Assembly: GCA_013153915.1 (NCBI GenBank)
Contig: JAADDL010000043.1
Coordinates: 1-6,394, forward strand
Length of the DNA: 6,394 nt
Origin: Campylobacterota bacterium
Lineage (GTDB): Bacteria; Campylobacterota; Campylobacteria; Campylobacterales; JALSKU01
Direction of reading: 5' to 3'
A program made the translations under genes and the position numbers. Of the stretch, positions 1 through 5,640 are shown one piece after another (position 1 is the first letter of the stretch; every line of letters begins with the position of its first letter). The notes beneath the pieces were generated by a model that was not told the origin of the DNA, did not search any database, and saw nothing but the letters and a program-made list of their open reading frames with translations.

Positions 1-495
1 AGCTTTAAATATCACAAGAGCGCTACCGCCTTTTCTTATACCGTATGAAGAGTTTACTATAGAAAGCTCCGGTTTTTTTGAATCTATCATTATATTGATA
101 TTTTTTATAGCCTCATTACCTGCAAAAAAGTTCCATTTGCTCGAATCTATAGTCCTTACGGTCAACAAAAATTTATCTTGCTTATAAATAAAACTGTTTT
201 TAGGGGATTTTATCTCTAAAATCTCCTCTTTTTTAGGATTTTGATATATTTTATTAGCTATAACTATAGAGTTTTTACCGTCACTTAAAACGGCTTGAGC
301 AAATTTGATACCGCTGTCGTCTTTTAAAACTATCTTTAAAGGATGCTTTATATCCCAGTATATCTTCTCTTTTGCGGATATAATCGGCTTATTTCTTTCA
401 AACTGCTTAGAGGTGAATATGAAAATACCACCGCCTATCAAAAGCAAAAAAACGATTAACGCCAATATACCGCCAAAGCTTCTTTTTCTTCTCAT
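1..495 (-). CDS. Membrane-anchored or exported protein, N-terminal part (probable M23 family peptidase)
   Basis: The first 165 residues are visible and the frame is open to the window edge, so the C-terminus is missing. The start ATG (493-495) overlaps the stop of the upstream DHH gene as ATGA and has an AAAGG ribosome binding site 7 bases upstream, which suggests translational coupling. The protein opens with a basic MRRKR, then one hydrophobic segment at about residues 8-28 rich in Leu, Ile and Gly, which is an inner-membrane anchor or uncleaved signal. The remainder looks extracytoplasmic: beta-rich, with NKPIIS at 35-40, SGIKFAQAVLSDG at 60-72, KKPELSIVNSSYGIRKGGSA at 140-159. This layout resembles, from memory, the N-terminal half of Campylobacterota M23 metallopeptidases that trim peptidoglycan in the periplasm. 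The zinc-binding HxxxD and HxH motifs would lie outside the window, so the peptidase assignment is inference. Confidence 0.62.
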   Translation of the reverse strand, partial: MRRKRSFGGILALIVFLLLIGGGIFIFTSKQFERNKPIISAKEKIYWDIKHPLKIVLKDDSGIKFAQAVLSDGKNSIVIANKIYQNPKKEEILEIKSPKNSFIYKQDKFLLTVRTIDSSKWNFFAGNEAIKNINIMIDSKKPELSIVNSSYGIRKGGSALVIFKA

Positions 496-1427
496 ATGTT
501 AACCTTTTTTAAAATATTCACAATTATATCATCTATATCTTTTAAATTCGCTGTAAAACCCGCGGCTCTTTTATGTCCTCCGCCTCCGTAGCTTAAAGCT
601 ATCACCGAACAATCTATATCATTTTTGCTTCTAAGAGAGATTTTTGCCCTATTTTCATCTAATTGATATATAAAGATAGACAATTTCACCGTCGCCAAAG
701 ATAAACCCATTTGGACAAAACTATCACTATCGCTTACTGATGCTCCGGTGCTTTCGTAATCTTCCAAATCCAATCTTGAGATACAAACGGTGGCGTTTGC
801 TTTTAACTCTATATTGTTTAAATATCTTTGCAAAAGTCTATATTTGGCCAAAGGTTCTCTTTGAGTCAGTAAGGATGCTATTTTATCGGGTTTTGCTCCG
901 TATTCTATCAATTTTTGAGCTATATAAAAAGTTGTTTTATCCACTCTTTCATACTTAAAAAATCCGCTATCCTCCACAAGGGCGGCGTATAAAGATGTAG
1001 CGCAAGAAGGCGAGATATCAAGTTGCGAATCGTTTAAAAATTCAAATATCACCATCGAGCAACTTGCGTAATTCTCTTTAACGATATTTATATCTCCGAA
1101 ATTATTGTTTGTTTTATGGTGATCGAAGTTTATGATCTTAAAATCGCCGTTTTTTATAGTAGTTCTATCAAGAGAAGCGCAATCTACACATATCAAAAGG
1201 TCGAAATTGTCAGGCAATTTATCTTTTATCTTCGTAAAACCGCAAAAAAAATCAAATCTTCTCGGCAACTCTTTTGACGGATTGTAGTATGTCACTTTTT
1301 TAGCTATCTTTTTGATACCGTCTCCAAGTCCCAACATAGAGCCTATGGTATCCGCATCGGGATTTATGTGTGACGCGATAACTATCTTGTTTGCGTTTTT
1401 TATCAGTTTTATTATTTTTTCTTTCAT
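492..1427 (-). CDS. DHH/DHHA1 family phosphoesterase (NrnA/RecJ-like)
   Basis: A complete 311-residue protein of the DHH superfamily, the length expected for NrnA-type enzymes. Motif I is HINPDADTIGS at 20-30, motif II VDCAS at 81-85, motif III FDHHKTN at 101-107, and motif IV LVEDSGFF at 150-157; their Asp and His residues would bind the catalytic Mn ions. The C-terminal DHHA1 domain carries GGGGHKRAAGF at 281-291, which contacts the substrate. NrnA-like enzymes degrade short oligoribonucleotides, and some dephosphorylate pAp or cleave cyclic dinucleotides; the sequence alone does not decide which applies here. It lies 22 bases downstream of flhB and overlaps the next gene by four bases (ATGA). 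I see no good Shine-Dalgarno before its ATG; instead a TATAAT sequence ends five bases upstream of the start. The Campylobacterota homologues are cytoplasmic. Family assignment is firm, substrate unknown. Confidence 0.93.
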   Translation of the reverse strand: MKEKIIKLIKNANKIVIASHINPDADTIGSMLGLGDGIKKIAKKVTYYNPSKELPRRFDFFCGFTKIKDKLPDNFDLLICVDCASLDRTTIKNGDFKIINFDHHKTNNNFGDINIVKENYASCSMVIFEFLNDSQLDISPSCATSLYAALVEDSGFFKYERVDKTTFYIAQKLIEYGAKPDKIASLLTQREPLAKYRLLQRYLNNIELKANATVCISRLDLEDYESTGASVSDSDSFVQMGLSLATVKLSIFIYQLDENRAKISLRSKNDIDCSVIALSYGGGGHKRAAGFTANLKDIDDIIVNILKKVNI

Positions 1428-1432
1428 ACTAA

Positions 1433-1438
1433 ATTATA
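1433..1438 (-). promoter_or_regulatory. Possible internal -10 box just upstream of the DHH phosphoesterase gene
   Basis: The 22-base gap after flhB contains a perfect TATAAT on the minus strand, five bases before the ATG. A transcript from it would begin at or next to the A of the start codon, so it would be leaderless. No clear -35 is visible, and the match may be chance in AT-rich DNA. Confidence 0.3.
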
Positions 1439-1449
1439 CTCAATTTTTT

Positions 1450-2511
1450 CTAAAAATTATGTTTCTTGCTACTTTTATACACAAAAGCTAAGACTTCGGC
1501 GACCGCTTTGTATAGTTTTTCGGGTATCGTTTCGTCCACTTCGCAAAGTTTATACAACTCTCTTGCCAAAGGAGGATTTTCAACTATCTGTATCATATGC
1601 TTCAAGCCTATCTCTTTTATCTTCAAAGCCAACTTATCCGTACCTTTGGCTATAACCACGGGGGCTTTATCTCTTTGTTTATCATACTTTATAGCAACTG
1701 CGTAGTGGGTGGGATTTGTTATGATTACATCGGCGTTTGGCACTTCTTGCATCATTCTTTTTTGCGCCAATTCCATCTGAAGTTTTCTTATCCTTGATTT
1801 GATGACGGGGTCACCCTCCATCTGCTTAAACTCATCTTTTATCTCTTGTTTACTCATCTTTAAATCTTTAAAATATTGATACCTCACTATCAAAAGATCG
1901 GCAAGAGATAAGACCAAAAAGAGTATCAGCATGACGGAAGCTAGTATGATAGCTTTATCCCTTAGCCAAAATATTTGGTCAAAAATGGAGTAGTACATCA
2001 CATGAGGAAGCTGTTTGATAAAGGTTAGCAAAAAGTAAAAGGCTATCAAAAAAACAAAAGATACTTTAAGTACCACTTTAATACTCTCTATCATCTTTTT
2101 AACGGAAAATAGATTTGAAAGACCTTTTATGGGGTCTATCTTTTTTAAGTCGGGTATGAGAGGTTTTGTCGTAAAGATAAAACCAAACTGAAAAAAGGAT
2201 GCCAAAATACCGCCTATAGCCACCAAAACCGCTATAGGCAATACCATAAGAAGCAGTTGAGAGAGGGTGTGAATACCAAGAGAAAGTATGGTGCTTTTTG
2301 TGATTTCATCACCCGCAAAAGATAGAAAATATCTATACAGCCCCTCTATCCTAACAACAACATATCGAAAAAGAGCAAATAGCGCCGCAACCGCTATAAG
2401 CAGAGTAACAAATCCGCTAAAATCTTGACTCCTAGGGACATTTCCCTCTTTTCTGGCATCTTCAATCTTTTTGGAGGTGGGCTCCTCCGTTTTTTCTTGA
2501 TCGTCAGCCAT
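1450..2511 (-). CDS. flhB: Flagellar type III export switch protein FlhB
   Basis: A complete 353-residue FlhB, of usual length. FlhB is an inner-membrane part of the flagellar type III export gate and switches export specificity from rod/hook to filament substrates. The N-terminus MADDQEKTEEPTSKKIEDAR with EGNVPRSQD at 22-30 is the family signature. Four hydrophobic segments lie at about 35-52, 84-110, 145-168 and 187-208. A charged linker (KMSKQEIKDEFKQMEGDP, 218-235) leads to the cytoplasmic domain with the autocleavage motif NPTH at 266-269, cleaved between Asn266 and Pro267, followed by YAVAIKY and the PPLAREL stretch at 313-319. The specialised virulence paralogues (YscU/SpaS) share NPTH, but the neighbours and N-terminus fit flagella. 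It starts six bases after the nadC stop, so it is probably co-transcribed with nadA-nadC instead of with other flagellar genes. No sigma-54 or sigma-28 promoter was recognised in front of it. Confidence 0.97.
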   Translation of the reverse strand: MADDQEKTEEPTSKKIEDARKEGNVPRSQDFSGFVTLLIAVAALFALFRYVVVRIEGLYRYFLSFAGDEITKSTILSLGIHTLSQLLLMVLPIAVLVAIGGILASFFQFGFIFTTKPLIPDLKKIDPIKGLSNLFSVKKMIESIKVVLKVSFVFLIAFYFLLTFIKQLPHVMYYSIFDQIFWLRDKAIILASVMLILFLVLSLADLLIVRYQYFKDLKMSKQEIKDEFKQMEGDPVIKSRIRKLQMELAQKRMMQEVPNADVIITNPTHYAVAIKYDKQRDKAPVVIAKGTDKLALKIKEIGLKHMIQIVENPPLARELYKLCEVDETIPEKLYKAVAEVLAFVYKSSKKHNF

Positions 2512-2517
2512 GCTTTA

Positions 2518-3333
2518 TCACTCTATCCTCATCGAAAAATCAAGCCAGGTAGCTTGATGTATAAGACTTCCGCTACTTATAGCGTCAACTCCCGTTTTCG
2601 CATACTCCAAGATGTTATCTTTAGTAATATTTCCGCTTGCCTCTATGAGTATATAAGGATAGTTGGTATTTTTATACTCAACTACCTCTTTTATCTCTTC
2701 TATTTTCATATTGTCACACATCACCATATCCGCACCGCACTCCATAGCGTACTTGGCAAAATCGACACTTTCGCACTCTATCTCTATCTTTGTGGTGTAT
2801 GGAAGTTTGTATCTGGCTTCTTTTATAAAACTATTTAAATCCTCTATCGTCTTTAAGTGGGTATCTTTTAGCATCAAGCAATCATCAAGTCCCATCCTAT
2901 GATTGCACCCTCCTCCGCATCTTACGGCATATTTTTCAAATATTCTTAAATGGGGTCTTGTTTTTCTCGTATCTAAAAGTCTTACTTTTTGTCCTCGCAA
3001 TTTTTGCATATAGCTATCGACATTTGTCGCTATGCCGCTTGCGTGTTGCATCAGATTTAGCATAGTTCTTTCACACATCAACAGCTTGTTGGCTTTTGCT
3101 TCAAAAACCGCTATGATATCGCCTTTTTGCAAAGATTCGCCGTCCTTTTTTAGAAATTCATACTTTATCTTCTCTATTTTACAAAGCGATTTGACATATT
3201 CGACACCAGCCAAAATACCCTCTTGCTTAGCTATAATCTTCGCCGAAACTTTTCTCTTTTTACCTACAAGCCTAAAAAGATCGCCTCTTCCGATATCTTC
3301 TTGCAAAGCTCTTTTTACGAAACTTTTTATCAT
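2518..3333 (-). CDS. nadC: Nicotinate-nucleotide pyrophosphorylase (quinolinate phosphoribosyltransferase)
   Basis: A complete 271-residue NadC. It transfers the phosphoribosyl group of PRPP to quinolinate, with decarboxylation, to give nicotinate mononucleotide in de novo NAD synthesis in the cytoplasm. The N-terminal domain has ALQEDIGRGD at 9-18. The alpha/beta barrel carries the substrate-binding motifs: ERTMLNLMQHASGIAT at 88-103, DTRKTRPHLR at 121-130, HRMGLDDCLMLKDTH at 145-159, EIECES near 184-189, CDNM at 206-209, IEASGNI at 230-236 and GVDAISSGSL near 248-257. All expected basic and acidic active-site positions look intact. The start ATG overlaps the nadA stop as TGATG and has GGAG eight bases upstream, inside nadA, so translation is probably coupled. 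NadC uses the product of NadA directly, which explains the pairing. Confidence 0.98.
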   Translation of the reverse strand: MIKSFVKRALQEDIGRGDLFRLVGKKRKVSAKIIAKQEGILAGVEYVKSLCKIEKIKYEFLKKDGESLQKGDIIAVFEAKANKLLMCERTMLNLMQHASGIATNVDSYMQKLRGQKVRLLDTRKTRPHLRIFEKYAVRCGGGCNHRMGLDDCLMLKDTHLKTIEDLNSFIKEARYKLPYTTKIEIECESVDFAKYAMECGADMVMCDNMKIEEIKEVVEYKNTNYPYILIEASGNITKDNILEYAKTGVDAISSGSLIHQATWLDFSMRIE

Positions 3334-4334
3334 CAGCTTATCTCCATCATTCTATCAAGAGCTACTTTTGCCCATTTTATCGTATTGTCATCGACAAATA
3401 TTTCGTTTTTATACTCTTTATTTTCGATGGACTTTAGCGTATTGTACAAATCTATCAGGGTTGTTTCGTTCATAGTAGGACATTCGGGTTTTGTCGAGGA
3501 GAGTATATAGGTATTTTTCTCTCTTAATCTGTTTACCATATTAAACTCCGTTCCGACAACTACTTTTTGCTCCAAAGGCAAATCTTTTATATATTTTATA
3601 AGTTGACTGGTGGAGCCTACAAAGTCAGACATTTCGCAAACTTCAGGTTTACATTCGGGGTGCGTAGCCACCAAGATACCAGGATATTTTTTGCGATAAA
3701 ACTCTATGTCTTTTGGTTCAAATAGTTGATGCACCGAGCAAAAACCGTTGTAGCAGATGATTTTTGCATCTTTTATATCGTTTGGCTCATCTTTGCCTAT
3801 GACTGCGGATTTGAGTCCCATATCTCTTGCTACATTTTGCCCCAAACAGTGGTCTGGAACGAAAAATATCTTTTTATCTTCATCCAAAGCTTTTTTGATA
3901 ATCTTTTTAGCGTTAGAGCTGGTGCAGACATATCCTCCAAGCTCTCCTACCGCCGCTTTTACCGCCGCACTGGAGTTGATATATGTGATGGGGATAAAGT
4001 CATCTTTGGTTATGCCGAGTTCTTCAAGTATCTTAACGTTTTTGTTAAAAAAATCCACATCTATCATCTTTGCCATCGAACAGCAGGCGGCTTTTGGCAT
4101 AAAGACTCTCTTTTTAGGGTCTAAGACCTTTACGCTCTCACCCATAAAAGCAACCCCGCAAAATACAAGATAGGGGTTTTTATCCTTAGAGGCTATCTTG
4201 GCAAGTTGCAAACTATCTCCGCTAAAATCCGCCATCTCAAAAACTTCGTCTTTTTGGTAAAAGTGTGCAACTACGGTGACATCCAAACTACTTTTCAATC
4301 TTTTGATCTCATTTTGTAACTCTTTAGTATTCAA
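3333..4334 (-). CDS. nadA: Quinolinate synthase A
   Basis: A complete 333-residue NadA, which condenses iminoaspartate with dihydroxyacetone phosphate to quinolinate using an oxygen-sensitive 4Fe-4S cluster. Expected motifs are present: AHFYQKDEV at 23-31, SGDSLQLA at 38-45, VFCGVAFMGES at 57-67, MPKAACCSMA at 79-88, YINSSAAVKA at 118-127, PDHCLGQN at 160-167, GFCSVH at 197-202, ATHPEC at 223-228, VGSTSQ at 239-244, GTEFNMVNRL at 261-270, and PECPTMN at 283-289. The likely cluster ligands are Cys85 (Cys84 is the adjacent alternative), Cys199 and Cys285. The start is TTG (4332-4334), chosen because a perfect AAGGAG sits six bases upstream (4341-4346) and MNTKELQNEI begins just ahead of the conserved AHFYQ region; no ATG lies nearby. 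It is the first gene of the minus-strand run and overlaps nadC by one base. No nadB (aspartate oxidase) is adjacent. Confidence 0.98.
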   Translation of the reverse strand: MNTKELQNEIKRLKSSLDVTVVAHFYQKDEVFEMADFSGDSLQLAKIASKDKNPYLVFCGVAFMGESVKVLDPKKRVFMPKAACCSMAKMIDVDFFNKNVKILEELGITKDDFIPITYINSSAAVKAAVGELGGYVCTSSNAKKIIKKALDEDKKIFFVPDHCLGQNVARDMGLKSAVIGKDEPNDIKDAKIICYNGFCSVHQLFEPKDIEFYRKKYPGILVATHPECKPEVCEMSDFVGSTSQLIKYIKDLPLEQKVVVGTEFNMVNRLREKNTYILSSTKPECPTMNETTLIDLYNTLKSIENKEYKNEIFVDDNTIKWAKVALDRMMEIS

Positions 4335-4340
4335 AGACCG

Positions 4341-4346
4341 CTCCTT
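4341..4346 (-). promoter_or_regulatory. Ribosome binding site that fixes the TTG start of nadA
   Basis: AAGGAG on the minus strand lies six bases before TTG. This is the strongest Shine-Dalgarno in the window and supports the non-ATG start. Confidence 0.85.
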
Positions 4347-4360
4347 AAAAAATATCTTGC

Positions 4361-4366
4361 ATTATA
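4361..4366 (-). promoter_or_regulatory. Sigma-70-type -10 box of the nadA-led operon
   Basis: A perfect TATAAT on the minus strand gives a predicted transcript start near 4354 and a leader of about 20 bases carrying AAGGAG. The -35 region is degenerate (a TTGTTA lies only 15 bases upstream), which is common for Campylobacterota vegetative promoters, where the -10 dominates. I recognise no repressor operator here. Confidence 0.65.
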
Positions 4367-4396
4367 CCATTAATCAGCCTATAACAAAATTTTAGA

Positions 4397-4402
4397 TATG
4401 AT
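4397..4402 (+). promoter_or_regulatory. Candidate -10 box of the plsY-folB operon
   Basis: TATGAT lies 28 bases before the plsY ATG. A start near 4409 would leave a leader of about 22 bases containing AAAGGA (4417-4422), eight bases from the ATG. It is arranged back to back with the nadA promoter in the same 96-base gap. No clear -35 is seen. Confidence 0.45.
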
Positions 4403-4430
4403 TAGTCCAATCTTTTAAAGGAAAATATAG

Positions 4431-5078
4431 ATGGGTATAATAAATTTTATAGTTGATTTTTTAGGAAGCGTAAACGGTAAATTTTACCTTGCGGCTTATC
4501 TTGTAGGAAGCATACCTTTTGGATTGATACTGGCTAAGATGTTTGCGGGGGTGGATGTGACCAAAGACGGAAGCGGGAGTATAGGCGCAACCAATGTGCT
4601 GAGGGTTTTAAAGCAAAAAGACCCCTCTTTGGCAAAAAAATTAGGCGCCGCAACCTTATTTTTGGACGCTTTTAAGGGCATCTTTGTTTTGATAATAGCC
4701 TCTTTGGTCGGAGTTAGCGAAGAGACCAAGTGGGCTATAGCCGTCCTTGCGGTCATAGGGCACTGTTTTAGCCCTTTTTTAAAATTTGAAGGCGGAAAAG
4801 GAGTAGCTACGGGAGTGGGAGTGATGCTATATATGTTGCCTCTTGAAACCGTCATAGCCATAGGAGTATGGGCATTGTCCGCAAAAACGATAAGGATATC
4901 CTCCGTCTCATCCTTGCTTGCCGTCACCGTTTTGGTAATAGCATCTTTTATCATTCATCCCGATATCCCCGTCATCAAAACCCATGCGCCCATCTTAATC
5001 ATCTACTTTATCATCATTTATAAACATTTACCGAATATCGCCGCTTTATTGCAAGGAAAAGAAAAGAGGGTAGTTTAA
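4431..5078 (+). CDS. plsY: Acyl-phosphate glycerol-3-phosphate acyltransferase PlsY
   Basis: A complete 215-residue integral membrane acyltransferase, slightly longer than the roughly 200 residues usual for PlsY. It transfers an acyl group from acyl-phosphate (made by PlsX) to glycerol-3-phosphate, giving lysophosphatidate for phospholipid synthesis at the inner membrane. Hydrophobic segments lie at about 18-38, 83-95, 101-116, 125-149, 158-175 and 185-197. The signatures are GSIPFG at 26-31, motif 1 GSGSIGATNVLR at 47-58 with Ser48 and Arg58, DAFKG at 79-83, motif 2 GHCFSPFLKFEGGKGVATG at 110-128, and motif 3 KHLPNIAALLQGKE at 198-211 with Asn202 and Glu211. Two family positions differ: Ser50 where Asn is usual in GSGNIGATN, and Ala205 where NIxR usually has Arg. 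The start has AAAGGA eight bases upstream. It overlaps folB by TAATG. Confidence 0.97.
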   Translation: MGIINFIVDFLGSVNGKFYLAAYLVGSIPFGLILAKMFAGVDVTKDGSGSIGATNVLRVLKQKDPSLAKKLGAATLFLDAFKGIFVLIIASLVGVSEETKWAIAVLAVIGHCFSPFLKFEGGKGVATGVGVMLYMLPLETVIAIGVWALSAKTIRISSVSSLLAVTVLVIASFIIHPDIPVIKTHAPILIIYFIIIYKHLPNIAALLQGKEKRVV

Positions 5079-5413
5079 TGAATGTTTACAAAGTAATTAT
5101 CGAACAATTAAAGTTAAAAGTCATCTTAGGGGTTTTAAATAGCGAGAGGACAAACCCGCAAGATGTTATAGTAAATGCTTGGATAGAATATAACCTTGAT
5201 GAGCACTTTTTGGACTATACCCAAGCGGTAGAGGCGATAAAAAACCTCTTAAAATATAAAGAGTACGACACCATAGAAAATGCTTTAAACGATATCTGCA
5301 AAGCCTTAAAGATTGACTTCCCGGAGATAATATCCATAAAATTGCAAATCTATAAACCCGAAGTCTTCAAAAACGCTTTGGTGGGAGTGGAGATATACAA
5401 AGAGTATAAGTAA
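5078..5413 (+). CDS. folB: Dihydroneopterin aldolase
   Basis: A complete 111-residue FolB-type protein, near the normal 115-120. FolB converts 7,8-dihydroneopterin to 6-hydroxymethyl-dihydropterin and glycolaldehyde in cytoplasmic folate synthesis, usually as an octamer. Visible family features are IIEQLKLKVILGVLNSER at 7-24 (with LGV for the usual IGV, and Glu23 at the conserved glutamate), a DYTQAVEAIKNLL stretch at 46-58, Glu67 in the IENAL helix (the position expected to hold the pterin), and the IYKPEVF strand at 91-97 with Lys93 as the probable catalytic lysine. The ATG overlaps the plsY stop (TAATG) and an AGAGGG lies seven bases upstream, so it is probably translationally coupled to plsY. 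The match is clear but more divergent than the other core genes; the related epimerase FolX is a less likely alternative. Confidence 0.88.
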   Translation: MNVYKVIIEQLKLKVILGVLNSERTNPQDVIVNAWIEYNLDEHFLDYTQAVEAIKNLLKYKEYDTIENALNDICKALKIDFPEIISIKLQIYKPEVFKNALVGVEIYKEYK

Positions 5414-5479
5414 CCAAAAGACAACTAAAATATTTGGCCGATTGCCTAAAGTGAAACTTTTTAAAAAGCAAGATAGGCT

Positions 5480-5507
5480 CAAATATCATATGTATTTTAT
5501 ATATTTG
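5480..5507. repeat. AT-rich inverted repeat, possible hairpin
   Basis: CAAATAT (5480-5486) is matched by ATATTTG (5501-5507) across a 14-base gap, a perfect 7-base stem with only one G-C pair. It has no following T-run on either strand. It could be a weak structure or chance in AT-rich DNA. Confidence 0.25.
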
Positions 5508-5522
5508 GTAGACAAAAATCTC

Positions 5523-5555
5523 TCATAGCAAACTATGAATATTAAAATATTTTTT
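5523..5555 (+). terminator. Weak candidate terminator after folB
   Basis: TCATAG (5523-5528), loop CAAA, and CTATGA (5533-5538) form a 6-base hairpin on the plus strand. A run of six T follows at 5550-5555, but 11 bases intervene, so the geometry is poor for an intrinsic terminator. It is the best candidate for ending plsY-folB transcription, with low confidence. Confidence 0.25.
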
Positions 5556-5607
5556 CTTCCAATGTTTCGACAAAAGATCACTGACTAAACCAAGTCAACA
5601 ATAACCC

Positions 5608-5640
5608 AATAAAACTTCTTATTAACTCCAAAATTTTATT
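5608..5640 (-). repeat. Inverted repeat overlapping the stop of the helicase-like gene
   Basis: AATAAAACTT (5608-5617) faces AAATTTTATT (5631-5640) across 13 bases. In minus-strand RNA this is a 10-pair stem with one U-G wobble, and its 5' arm includes the first two bases of the TAA stop codon. The stem is almost all A-U, and no separate T-run follows, so a terminator or mRNA-end role is only possible. Confidence 0.28.

Larger units (their letters stand above)
5414..5638. other. AT-rich spacer between convergent genes
   Basis: These 225 bases separate folB from the helicase-like gene, which end toward each other. I find no credible coding frame, tRNA or transposon end. The spacer holds several weak inverted repeats, listed separately, and an 8-base direct repeat ATATTTGG at 5430-5437 and 5501-5508, probably chance. 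No strong GC-rich terminator is visible for either gene. Composition changes here from the core genes to the more AT-rich gene at right. Confidence 0.7.

Noticed and set aside
305..502. A 65-codon plus-strand frame near the left edge
   Set aside because: It is antisense to the N-terminal part of the exported protein, whose frame has a good ribosome binding site, membrane segment and overlap with the upstream gene.
2425..2838. A 137-codon plus-strand frame across the flhB-nadC junction
   Set aside because: Both genes beneath it are certain. The translation has no family resemblance and arises from AT-rich complementary codons.
3757..4173. Plus-strand frames of 132 and 138 codons inside nadA
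   Set aside because: They overlap each other in different frames and lie antisense to intact nadA motifs.
4496..4954. A 152-codon open frame on the minus strand inside plsY
   Set aside because: It is antisense to a clear PlsY gene, has low-complexity Thr/Pro/Ala-rich content and no recognisable motif; it is a shadow of plsY codon structure.
5457..5468. Palindrome CTTTTTAAAAAG after folB
   Set aside because: It has no loop and is only a run of T followed by a run of A; it cannot make a normal terminator hairpin.
5582..5597. TGACT/AGTCA inverted repeat in the spacer
   Set aside because: A five-base stem with no closely following T-run is expected by chance in a spacer of this size.
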